Source: Anaerolineae bacterium | Lineage (GTDB): Bacteria; Chloroflexota; Anaerolineae; Promineifilales; Promineifilaceae | NCBI GenBank assembly: GCA_023382655.1 | Contig: JAHDWK010000006.1 | Location: 1-64,000 of the forward strand | Direction of reading: 5' to 3' | DNA: 64,000 bases | In this document: positions 33,968-41,315 of the stretch, piece by piece | How positions within the stretch are numbered: position 1 is the first letter of the stretch | Layout of the letters: every line of letters begins with the position of its first letter | Notes under the pieces: generated by a model | The model's input: only the letters and a program-made list of their open reading frames with translations | Databases searched by the model: none | What the model was told of the DNA's origin: nothing | Program-made: the position numbers and the translations under genes

Positions 33968-34996
33968 CTACGATTGCAGTTTGGCCAAAAGGGATTGGAT
34001 AGAATCCACCTGAGTAGTCTGATTGTTTTGGGTGAGCTGCCAGTGGGTACGGCCTGCAGCGGCTTCGGATTCGCCGTCTCCATTTACTACCCGCACCTGC
34101 ACCCCCGATCCATTTGGCCCCTGGTGTACCTGGAAACCCTCTCGCTCCAACGCCCGCCTGGCCCATATCGCCGCCAGCCCTTCCCCCACCAGATCAATAT
34201 GCCCTGTCTGCGGCCGCCGGATGGCAAACGAGCCGGTATGCGCATCAAAGACAATGCCGGCACTGTAAAAGGTACGTTCAAACGCGCCGCTCAATACCAA
34301 ATCCTCCGGCGCGCCCACCTGCAACGGCCCGTTCTCCGGCATCAGCCAGATGGTATCGGCCGTACGCAGCGCCAGATCCAGGTCATGGGTGGAAAGCAAA
34401 ATCGCCCGCTGCTGCTCATGGGCCAACCGGCGCAAGATACCCATGATTTCCACCCGGCGCGGCAAGTCCAGAAAAGCAGTCGGTTCGTCCAGCAGCATGA
34501 TCTGGGGTTCCTGGGCCAGGGCGCGGGCGATCATCACCTTTTGCCGTTCGCCATCGCTCAGTTCATGCACAAAACGAGGCGCTAAATGGGCGGCGGACAC
34601 GGCCGTCAACGCCCCCTGCACCACGGCTTCATCTACGGCCGTGAGTTGGCCCGTCCAACTGGTATAGGGATGCCGCCCCAACGCTACCAGCGCATACGCC
34701 GTCAACATGCCCACCTGTACCCGCTCCGTCAGCACCACGCTGATTTGCCGGGCCAAAGTGCGGGCATCTAGTTTGTGGATATTGGCTGCACCGAGAAAGA
34801 CTGTGCCGTGCAACGGCCGTTGCATCCCCGCCACTGTGCGCAGCAGCGTAGACTTGCCCGCCCCATTCGGCCCCAACAGGCACACCAATTCCCCTTTTTG
34901 TAAGGGGACATTCAGCCCATCAGCCACCGTGCGGGTCACCCCCCCCTGCTTGTAGCCAATCGTTAATTCTTTAGTTTGGAGGATAATCTTGTTCAT
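33968..34996 (-). CDS. btuD: Cobalamin ABC transporter ATP-binding protein
   Basis: 342 residues. ATPase domain with Walker A LLGPNGAGKST near 40-48, signature ELSDGERQKVMIARAL, Walker B IMLLDEPTAFLD, and switch His in LSTHDLDLAL. Residues about 245-342 form a C-terminal extension (GLAAIWARRALEREGFQV), common in Fe3+/B12-family ATPases. The cobalamin riboswitch upstream of btuF, the first gene of the unit, supports B12 import over siderophore import. The ATG lies within a GTCATTG heptamer repeat and has no ribosome site. Between it and btuC sits a four-helix-bundle gene on the opposite strand. Confidence 0.85.
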   Translation of the reverse strand: MNKIILQTKELTIGYKQGGVTRTVADGLNVPLQKGELVCLLGPNGAGKSTLLRTVAGMQRPLHGTVFLGAANIHKLDARTLARQISVVLTERVQVGMLTAYALVALGRHPYTSWTGQLTAVDEAVVQGALTAVSAAHLAPRFVHELSDGERQKVMIARALAQEPQIMLLDEPTAFLDLPRRVEIMGILRRLAHEQQRAILLSTHDLDLALRTADTIWLMPENGPLQVGAPEDLVLSGAFERTFYSAGIVFDAHTGSFAIRRPQTGHIDLVGEGLAAIWARRALEREGFQVHQGPNGSGVQVRVVNGDGESEAAAGRTHWQLTQNNQTTQVDSIQSLLAKLQS

Positions 34997-35064
34997 TGTT
35001 AGTCATTGGTCATTGGTCATTAGTCATTGGTCATTGGCAAAGGACAAATGACGAATGACAAAAG
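34993..35064. repeat. Heptamer (GTCATTG) repeat, left flank of four-helix-bundle gene
   Basis: Five or six copies of GTCATTG/GTCATTA are followed by GGACAAATGACGAATGACAAAAG, the partial reverse complement. The btuD start codon lies inside it, and the ribosome site of the four-helix-bundle gene (AGGAGG) starts just after. The same element occurs at 35469-35512 in the same orientation and at 55012-55085. Confidence 0.9.
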
Positions 35065-35080
35065 TATTATAGGAGGTAAC

Positions 35081-35467
35081 ATGTCCACTCAAGATTCCAG
35101 GAAAACAAAAAGTTTAGAAGAACTTCGTGGCTATCAACTGGTAGAGCAACTCTCTGACCAGATTTGGGAAATCGTTTATGGATGGGATCCATTTGCAAAA
35201 GGTACGCTCGGCAAACAGCTTGTGCGCACTGTAGACAGCATTGGCGCAAATATCGCCGAAGGTACAGGCCGCGGGAGCTATCAAGATAACCGGCGCTTTG
35301 TGAAAATTGCCAGAGGTTCTTTGTATGAAACCAGACATTGGTTAAGACGCGCTTACAAGCGCAAACTCTTGAATAATGAACAAATCAACCAACTCAGACC
35401 ACTCATTGAACAGCTGGGGCCAATGCTCAATGCTTACATACGTTCAATCGGTACACAAAAACAATAG
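35081..35467 (+). CDS. Four-helix-bundle protein (23S rRNA intervening-sequence/S23 family)
   Basis: 128 residues from ATG 35081, with AGGAGGTAAC directly upstream. The pattern LRGYQLVEQLSDQIWEIV, LGKQLVRTVDSIGANIAEG, GRGSYQDNRRFVKIARGSLYE and four amphipathic helices match the family first found encoded in 23S rRNA intervening sequences and related to the Avd protein of diversity-generating retroelements. These proteins form basic pentameric barrels that bind nucleic acid. No reverse transcriptase or variable repeats are nearby. The gene is antisense to btuC and btuD and separates them, flanked on both sides by the same GTCATTG repeat in direct orientation. It is more AT-rich and lacks ACGGCCGT, so it looks inserted. 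Confidence 0.88.
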   Translation: MSTQDSRKTKSLEELRGYQLVEQLSDQIWEIVYGWDPFAKGTLGKQLVRTVDSIGANIAEGTGRGSYQDNRRFVKIARGSLYETRHWLRRAYKRKLLNNEQINQLRPLIEQLGPMLNAYIRSIGTQKQ

Positions 35468-35468
35468 C

Positions 35469-35512
35469 TGTCATTGGTCACTGGTCATTGGTCATTTGGT
35501 AAAGGACGAATG
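35469..35512. repeat. Heptamer (GTCATTG) repeat, right flank of four-helix-bundle gene
   Basis: TGTCATTGGTCACTGGTCATTGG, then GGTAAAGGACGAATGCC. It starts two bases after the stop of the four-helix-bundle gene and ends two bases before the btuC stop. It has the same orientation as the left copy, so the pair bounds a segment of about 475 bases. Confidence 0.88.
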
Positions 35513-35513
35513 C

Positions 35514-36596
35514 CTACCCGGCAAATGATGACCCTAGATTACCCTGCCGCAAAATCACCCACATCACCACCGGTACCCCGATGAGCGCCATCACCGCATT
35601 CAGCGGCAGCACCAGTTGGCTGCCCGGCAGTTGGGCAATCAGATCAGCAATCAGCGCAATGGTCGCCCCTAAGAGAATGCAGGTTGGTATCAGAACCCGA
35701 TGATCGGAAGTGCCAAACAGGGCGCGGCATAGGTGGGGCACGGCCACATCCAGGAAAATGATGGGGCCACAAAAAACAGTAACAGTGGCGGAGAGCACGG
35801 CCGTACTCAACACCACCCACCACCGCACCCGTCGCGTCTCCAACCCCAACGTCTGCGCATAATTTTCGCCCAACAGCAGCGCATTCAGCGATTTGGCCAG
35901 TGCCCCCGCCAGAATCAGCCCCGCCAGAATCAGTGGCAGCATCACCCGCATCTGACTCCACGTCACCCCGCCAAAACTGCCAAACGTCCAGGAAATATAC
36001 GCCTGGATGCGTTCGGGAATGGCGAAGTAGAGCAAAATACTCACCAACGCGCTGACGCCATAGCTAAACAGCAGCCCCAAAATCAGCAGCGTCATCGTCT
36101 CTACGCGGCGGGCAAAGGCCAGCACCAGGCCCAGTACCAGCCCCGCCCCCAGGCTGGCGGCAAGCACAATGCCCACATCGCCACGCACACCCAACCCGGC
36201 CATTAAGCTCACGCCGGTCACACCCGTCGCCAGCACCACCAGCGCCACCCCCAGGCTGGCCCCGGCATTCACGCCCAACACCGATGGCCCGGCCAATGGA
36301 TTGCGAAATAGCGTTTGCATTTGCAACCCACTGGCGGAGAGGGCAGCGCCGGCGAGTACGGCCGTGAGCGCCTTGGGCAGCCGAAACTGCCACACAATCG
36401 TCGTCCACGTCGCCCGCGCCGGTTCACCGCCCGCCAGAATGGTCAGGATGTCCGGCAGCGGAATTTTGACCGATCCCAACGTCAGGCTGAGCAAAAAGCA
36501 ACCCACCAGCACCAGCAACAGCACCGCAATTATCACCCGGCGAATGCCCAGGCGCGGCCAGGTGGGGATGGGGGTGGTTTCGGTCATACTATTCAT
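35514..36596 (-). CDS. btuC: Cobalamin ABC transporter permease (FecCD/BtuC family)
   Basis: 360 residues from ATG 36596 (or 357 from 36587; neither has a strong ribosome site). About ten membrane helices. Family signatures: LRLPKALTAVLAGAALSASGLQMQTLFRNPLAGPSVLGVNAGAS, which contains the Gly-rich cytoplasmic coupling region, and later VAVPHLCRALFGTSDHRVLIP. It forms the membrane channel with BtuD. The gene follows btuF by about 55 bases, with a heptamer repeat in the gap. Specificity for B12 is inferred from the upstream riboswitch. Confidence 0.87.
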   Translation of the reverse strand: MNSMTETTPIPTWPRLGIRRVIIAVLLLVLVGCFLLSLTLGSVKIPLPDILTILAGGEPARATWTTIVWQFRLPKALTAVLAGAALSASGLQMQTLFRNPLAGPSVLGVNAGASLGVALVVLATGVTGVSLMAGLGVRGDVGIVLAASLGAGLVLGLVLAFARRVETMTLLILGLLFSYGVSALVSILLYFAIPERIQAYISWTFGSFGGVTWSQMRVMLPLILAGLILAGALAKSLNALLLGENYAQTLGLETRRVRWWVVLSTAVLSATVTVFCGPIIFLDVAVPHLCRALFGTSDHRVLIPTCILLGATIALIADLIAQLPGSQLVLPLNAVMALIGVPVVMWVILRQGNLGSSFAG

Positions 36597-36599
36597 CGT

Positions 36600-36655
36600 A
36601 ATCCGTGAGCCGTTCAATCGGATTACGGCTCACGGGTTACGGATTACGGTTCACT
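36600..36655. repeat. Heptamer (GATTACG) hairpin repeat
   Basis: CCGTGAGCCG and GATTACGGCTCACGGGTTACGGATTACGG with a paired left arm form a hairpin between btuF and btuC. The right end supplies the btuF stop codon, and the left end adjoins the btuC start. Words match those at 42017-42089 and 49096-49164. Confidence 0.8.
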
Positions 36656-37886
36656 CTACCAATCGGTAATACACAAACTCATGCTCCGGCAGCAGTTCCG
36701 GGTGAAAAATTTTGATCAGGTCAGCCAAAACCAGATGGGGATTGGCCGCGCCGCCTTCGTAGTAGTCGTTGCCGCCGGATTCATTGACACGAGCGTCGTT
36801 GTTGTAAACGTTCCCGTTTTGGAAGGCGGCAAATTCGGCAAATCGTTCATCGGCGGCCGCTAAATCGGCCAACGAGGCCACAAAACCGAGATTGAGCCAA
36901 TATTCGGCCCCCTGTGCCTGATCAAAGACGGTTTCAAAATCAAGGAACAGGGCTGTGTCAGATGGATCATCGGCCCAGGTATAAGTGGCGCCGGCATCGG
37001 CCAGCAGTTGGGCGATGTAACTTTGCCCACCGGCCATATACCAGGTGCCTTCGTAGGGGGTGTTCAGGAAGACGGTGGGTTGAGTCACGGCCGTTGTCGC
37101 CAGTTCCGCCAGTTCTTCATATTCGGCCGTAACGCCATCAAACCAGGCTGTCGCCACCGCTTCCTGGTTAAAAAACGCTGCCAGGAATTTCACCCATTCT
37201 GCCTGCCCCAGCGGGTTGGCGTCCAGATAATCGGAGTTGACGACGACGGTGATGCCCGCTTCTTCCAGTTTAGGTTGGGCATCAAAATCGGCCGAGCCAC
37301 TGGAATAGGTCATCACGATGTCCGGGTTCAGGTCTAACACCTGTTCCACATTCACTTCCGCGCCAAAACCAACTTCGGCTATCTGTCCGGCCTCTATGTG
37401 TTGCCGCACCTCCAGGGTGCTGGCAAAGGCCACACTGTCCAGCCCCACCAGTTTGTCTACCGCATCCAGCGTGGGCAGGTGGGGCAGGTAGGTGGTAGAC
37501 ATGGCGACCAGGCTGTTGATCGGCACTTCGGCGGTGACAGCATCCGCAAAACCGGTGGGGATGGGCGCGCCGCACTGTACTAGCAGGTAGGTGGCCGCAG
37601 CCTCTGCCCCCGGATACGGGGAGTGGACGGTGACAACTTTGTAACTGTCGAAGTATTCAATGGTGAAGCCGTCGCTGTGGGTGACGGCCGTTTTTTCGGG
37701 GAAGTAGTCTACGCCTTCGCTGTAGGTTTCCAGGCAGCCATCAGTCAGGTTGGCTGTAGGGGCGGCGATTTCGGTGGTGGATAAAACGGTGGGCACGGCC
37801 GTTGCCGCCGTCTCTGGTTCGGCCTGTCCACCACAGGCTGCCAACAGCAGCAAAAACACAAAGGCACTGAAAAATTTGTTGTTCAC
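36651..37886 (-). CDS. btuF: Cobalamin ABC transporter substrate-binding lipoprotein
   Basis: 411 residues from GTG 37886, chosen because GGAGATAGTTTC precedes it and it places the signal FVFLLLLAACGG with lipobox Cys18 correctly; the frame open further upstream to 37994 has no signal. The domain is a type III (BtuF/FhuD) periplasmic-binding fold: VGLDSVAFASTLEVRQHIEAGQ, NPDIVMTYSSG and PTVFLNTPYEGTWYMAGGQSYIAQLLADAGATY. It delivers ligand to the BtuC permease. A cobalamin riboswitch and terminator sit upstream on the same strand, so expression should be repressed by B12. Confidence 0.88.
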   Translation of the reverse strand: MNNKFFSAFVFLLLLAACGGQAEPETAATAVPTVLSTTEIAAPTANLTDGCLETYSEGVDYFPEKTAVTHSDGFTIEYFDSYKVVTVHSPYPGAEAAATYLLVQCGAPIPTGFADAVTAEVPINSLVAMSTTYLPHLPTLDAVDKLVGLDSVAFASTLEVRQHIEAGQIAEVGFGAEVNVEQVLDLNPDIVMTYSSGSADFDAQPKLEEAGITVVVNSDYLDANPLGQAEWVKFLAAFFNQEAVATAWFDGVTAEYEELAELATTAVTQPTVFLNTPYEGTWYMAGGQSYIAQLLADAGATYTWADDPSDTALFLDFETVFDQAQGAEYWLNLGFVASLADLAAADERFAEFAAFQNGNVYNNDARVNESGGNDYYEGGAANPHLVLADLIKIFHPELLPEHEFVYYRLVE

Positions 37887-37941
37887 GAAACTATCTCCTT
37901 CCTTGAACTTGGGTGAGGCACGGCCGTTCGTAGCAATGTTC

Positions 37942-37988
37942 GTAGTAGGCAATTTATTGCCGTCACTAGGCGATAAATCGCCTACTAC
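37942..37988. repeat. GTAGTAGGCGATTTATCGCC-family hairpin in the btu leader
   Basis: GTAGTAGGCAATTTATTGCC faces GGCGATAAATCGCCTACTAC; nearly the same as 9539-9585. It lies between the riboswitch terminator and the btuF start. Confidence 0.85.
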
Positions 37989-38021
37989 AAACATACAAAC
38001 AGGGGCAGGAGACGTTCACCA

Positions 38022-38047
38022 ATAAAAAAGCCCACCAAACGGTGGGC
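38022..38047 (-). terminator. Intrinsic terminator of the cobalamin riboswitch
   Basis: On the minus strand GCCCACC, loop GTTT, GGTGGGC, then TTTTTT. It lies about 65 bases downstream of the riboswitch core and 135 upstream of btuF, the classic place for a ligand-controlled terminator. Confidence 0.9.
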
Positions 38048-38109
38048 CAGATGAAGCAAAAACTGTCATGTGGCCCGCTGTCCCTTTATCCACGAAGGTC
38101 ATGCGAGCA

Positions 38110-38306
38110 AAAGAGCATGGCAGGTAGTCGGACTTAGAAGAATTAGGAATTAGGAATTAGGAATTATGAAAGCCTTCATAATTCCTAATTCCTAATTCAT
38201 CCTTACATTACCGTTGCGGGACAGTGCCGGATTCGTAGTTGGCAGATTCTTATCTGCCAGCCACCCACCGGGCTTCCCCTGACAGGTTCTTAAGCTGGTT
38301 GGGTTG
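38110..38306 (-). promoter_or_regulatory. Cobalamin riboswitch
   Basis: On the minus strand the consensus elements appear in order: GGGGAAGCCCGGTGGG, AATCCGGCACTGTCCCGCAACGGTAA (split here only in writing: AATCCGGCACTGTC and CCCGCAACGGTAA), and the 3' part AAGTCCGACTACCTGCCATGC. These match the B12-box and conserved core of adenosylcobalamin/cobalamin riboswitches. It controls btuFCD by the terminator just downstream: bound cobalamin is expected to favour termination. Unusually, the variable hairpin between the two core parts is made of an AATTCCT heptamer repeat (38140-38198). It also overlaps the start region of the divergent YfhO gene. Confidence 0.92.
38140..38198. repeat. Heptamer (AATTAGG) hairpin inside the riboswitch
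   Basis: GAATTAGGAATTAGGAATTA and its reverse complement (TAATTCCTAATTCCTAATTC) form a stem of over 20 base pairs with a short loop. It replaces or extends a peripheral variable stem of the riboswitch between the CAACGGTAA and AAGTCCGACTACC segments, leaving the conserved parts intact. Confidence 0.9.
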
Positions 38307-38309
38307 TTA

Positions 38310-41300
38310 ATGTGCGGGGATGATAACGTGAAGGGGTACGGCCGTCAAATCGAACACCTGCGTTATGCCAGTCGGCAGGTTGGCAAGCGAGGGGGTTTGC
38401 GATATGTTTCCGCGCTGGTGAAGACGCGACGATGGGTAGATGGTCTGTTTTTGCTGGCGCTGCTGGGGTTGGCGCTGGTCTGGGTGGGACGCGCCTTCCT
38501 GCCGGGGCGGGTGCTGTTACCGCTGGACATTGTGGTGCAGCAGTGGGCACCCTGGCAGCAGCCTAACCAGACTGTCACCGTGCATAATGACATGCTGACG
38601 GATGTGGTCAATTACATTTACCCGGTGAAGGCGTTTATGGCCGAGAAAGTGCGCGGCGGCACATTGCCGCTGTGGAATCCTTACGTCTTCACCGGTTATC
38701 CCTTCACCTACAATACCCAGGCGGGCCTGTTTTATCCGCTGTCACTTTTTTATTATGTGCTGCCGCCGGTCACGGCCGTAGACTTGACCATCACCAGCCA
38801 ACTCCTGCTCGGCCTCTGGTTCATGTTCCTCTACCTGCGCCGCATTCGCCTGGGCCGGCTGGCGGCTCTGGTGGGCGCCGCCGCTTTTATGTGCAACGGC
38901 CTGATGGTGGGCTGGCTGGAATGGCAGGTCGTCCACGCCGCCGTCATCTGGCTGCCGCTGTGCCTCTATTTTGCCGAGCGCGCCGCACAGAAAATGGAAG
39001 CCCGAAGTCCGAAGTCTGAAGTTCGAAGTCCGAAGTCCGAGAGCCAACCACCGATCACGCATCACGCATCACGCATCACGCATTACGGATTACCGCTCAC
39101 CGACCTCATCCTCCTCGGCGTCGCTTTCGCCATGCCCTGGCTGGGCGGCCATTGGAGTTGGACGGTGTATGCCAGTATGACGACGGCCGTGTACCTGCTC
39201 TTCCGGCTGCGCATCCCCACCGCTGGCTGGCGCTGGCTGCGGCGCGGTGGGCCAGGTATGGGCAGGCAGTTGAAGGTGGCGGTCACGGCCGTGCTCCTGC
39301 CCCTGAGCATTGGCCTGGGCCTCAGCCTGATCCAGCTTTTGCCCGCCGTCCATTACCTCAGCCAATCCAACCGCAAAGCCTTAAGCCTGGCCGAATCCAT
39401 GAGCCAGGGGTTGCTCAACCGGGGCGTCGTCTATGTAATGCCCAACTTCTTTGGCAACAACACCCACCAAAACTGGTGGGGGCCGGCCAACAGCAATTTT
39501 GCCGAGACGGTTGTCTACAGCAGCATTCTGGTCTTGCTGCTAAGCGGGCTGGCCTTGTGGCTGCGCCGGGATTTTTACAGCCACTTTTTTGCCGCCTGGG
39601 GTGGGGTCACGCTGCTGTGGGCGTTGGGCACACCCGCTTATTTGCTGCTTTACCCGCTGCCACCGTTCAACGGCATCCAGCCCAGCCGGGCCGCCTTTCT
39701 GGTGGGCTTTTGCCTGGCGGTGCTGGCGGCCCTGGCGGTTGACCGGCTGATGGAGCCGACCCTGGAACGGCCGCGTACCCTGTGGCGGGTATCGTTGACA
39801 CTTGCGGGATTACTGGTGGGGATCACGGCCGTGTACCTTTTCTACTACCGCGCCGATGTCCTGCGCACCTGGGCCTATCTGCAAGGGCAGGTGGGCTGGT
39901 TTATCTTTTTTCTGGCTGGTTCGTTGCTGTTACTGGGGGCGCGGCTGCGCGGCTGGCTGCCGCCCCGGCTGTTTGGCCTGCTCGTCCTCGGCTGGATTGT
40001 GGCCGACCTTTACCTCTTTAGCCATGATTACAACACCATCGGCCATACGGCAGACCTGTACCCAGACACGGCCGTGACCACCTACCTGCAACAAGAAAAC
40101 GAACCCTACCGCATCGCCACCCCGCCCGTTGGCCCCGCCTTCATGCCCAACACCAATATGCTCCTGGGCATCGCCAACCTCAGCGGCTATGAGCCGGGCG
40201 TGTTGCAGCGCATTTCCAACCTGGTAGCCCTGGTGGAGGGTACCAACCCCGACCACTTTGGCCGGGCCATTATGCTAGAGGCGGCACTGGATTCGCCCAT
40301 TCTGGATTTGTTAAACGTCAAATATATCGTCACCAAAAACGATTATTGGGCCGCCGCGCCGGAAGTGGGCGCTGCCCAACCCGATGTGACCGCATGGTCG
40401 GCGCTACCCGTAGAGCAGAGCTTCACCCTGAACCAGGCCGGACTTCAGCGGTTAGACATCGCCTGGCAACGGCCGTCTGACGCCAGCGGTACGGTAACAG
40501 CGCGCATATTATCCGCCAATGGTCTGTATGAATTTGCCCATGCCACCCTCGATGTGGCCGATTTGCCCGAAGAGGGTTGGGCTTCCTTTTACTTTGCGCC
40601 CTTCCCGTCAGTCTGGGGGCGTGATTTTCGTTTCCGGGTGGAGGCTGCCGGGGAAAATGGCGCGGTTTTGGCCGGTCTGAACCAGGCAGGAGAGGCGGCC
40701 TTTGCCGCCCATTATTTGCCGCGTCCGGGATTGGTCTATGAAGAGGGCGTAACCAGAGTTTATAGCAATGAGCGGTATCTACCGCGCGCGTTTGTGGTGC
40801 ATGAGGCGCAAATTGTGGCCGACGAGGCCGCAGCGCTGGCGGCGCTGGCGCAGCATCAGGAGCGACTGGTCGAGGTCGTCTTTATTGAACTGGAAGGGCA
40901 ATCACCACCGCCAGATTTGGACACGGCCGTCATCACCCCCGCCCAGGCCACCATCCAAACGTATGACCTGAACCGGGTAGAAATTGCCGTCACTACCGCC
41001 GCGCCCGGTTTTTTGGTACTGGCAGACACGTACTACCCTGGCTGGCAGGCAACGGTGGATGGGGTGGACACGGCCGTGTACCGCGCCAACTCCCTCCTCC
41101 GCGCCGTTTATGTGCCTGCCGGCGCGCATACCGTCACCTTCACCTACTACCCTCTGGATTTCATGGTGGGCGCCGTCATCAGCCTGTTGACCCTGAGCCT
41201 GTGCCTGTCTGGATTAGGCTATGCTTTTTGGCAGCGGCGCACCCGGCATGAAAAAGGGTCGCAGATTCTCGCAGATGGCGCGGATAAAAGAAGTGCAGCC

Positions 41301-41315
41301 GTAAATGATGAGTGA
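38310..41315 (+). CDS. YfhO-family membrane protein with repeat-derived loop insert
   Basis: About 1001 residues; the start is uncertain (ATG 38310; the first 45 residues are not typical, and a GTG near 38424 is an alternative). About 13 membrane helices cover residues 45-570. The first outer loop has LLPLDIVVQQWAPW, and LPLWNPYVFTGYPF and FFGNN follow, as in YfhO/GT-C proteins. A C-terminal extracellular beta domain of about 300 residues follows and ends with a last helix. YfhO-type proteins add sugars to surface polymers using lipid-linked donors. Residues of about 233-264 (SPKSEVRSPKSE, ITHHASRITHYG) are encoded by heptamer repeats and form a loop between two helices. Confidence 0.85.
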   Translation: MCGDDNVKGYGRQIEHLRYASRQVGKRGGLRYVSALVKTRRWVDGLFLLALLGLALVWVGRAFLPGRVLLPLDIVVQQWAPWQQPNQTVTVHNDMLTDVVNYIYPVKAFMAEKVRGGTLPLWNPYVFTGYPFTYNTQAGLFYPLSLFYYVLPPVTAVDLTITSQLLLGLWFMFLYLRRIRLGRLAALVGAAAFMCNGLMVGWLEWQVVHAAVIWLPLCLYFAERAAQKMEARSPKSEVRSPKSESQPPITHHASRITHYGLPLTDLILLGVAFAMPWLGGHWSWTVYASMTTAVYLLFRLRIPTAGWRWLRRGGPGMGRQLKVAVTAVLLPLSIGLGLSLIQLLPAVHYLSQSNRKALSLAESMSQGLLNRGVVYVMPNFFGNNTHQNWWGPANSNFAETVVYSSILVLLLSGLALWLRRDFYSHFFAAWGGVTLLWALGTPAYLLLYPLPPFNGIQPSRAAFLVGFCLAVLAALAVDRLMEPTLERPRTLWRVSLTLAGLLVGITAVYLFYYRADVLRTWAYLQGQVGWFIFFLAGSLLLLGARLRGWLPPRLFGLLVLGWIVADLYLFSHDYNTIGHTADLYPDTAVTTYLQQENEPYRIATPPVGPAFMPNTNMLLGIANLSGYEPGVLQRISNLVALVEGTNPDHFGRAIMLEAALDSPILDLLNVKYIVTKNDYWAAAPEVGAAQPDVTAWSALPVEQSFTLNQAGLQRLDIAWQRPSDASGTVTARILSANGLYEFAHATLDVADLPEEGWASFYFAPFPSVWGRDFRFRVEAAGENGAVLAGLNQAGEAAFAAHYLPRPGLVYEEGVTRVYSNERYLPRAFVVHEAQIVADEAAALAALAQHQERLVEVVFIELEGQSPPPDLDTAVITPAQATIQTYDLNRVEIAVTTAAPGFLVLADTYYPGWQATVDGVDTAVYRANSLLRAVYVPAGAHTVTFTYYPLDFMVGAVISLLTLSLCLSGLGYAFWQRRTRHEKGSQILADGADKRSAAVNDE
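39002..39097. repeat. In-frame heptamer repeat block inside the YfhO gene
   Basis: Five copies of GAAGTCC-like words are followed by four ATCACGC words and ATTACGG/ATTACCG. Both words belong to the dispersed intergenic family (compare 6119, 32549, 55913). The frame is kept, adding about 30 residues to a loop. Confidence 0.88.

Noticed and set aside
34993..35512. Diversity-generating retroelement (Avd-type protein)
   Set aside because: No reverse transcriptase, template repeat or variable repeat is nearby; only the four-helix-bundle family resemblance supports it.
33968..37886. Siderophore/iron(III) transporter
   Set aside because: The proteins alone allow it, but the cobalamin riboswitch with terminator just upstream makes B12 the better reading.
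39002..39097. CRISPR array or ordinary microsatellite
   Set aside because: Units are 7 bases with no spacers, arranged as several different words and facing arms elsewhere; no cas genes in the window.
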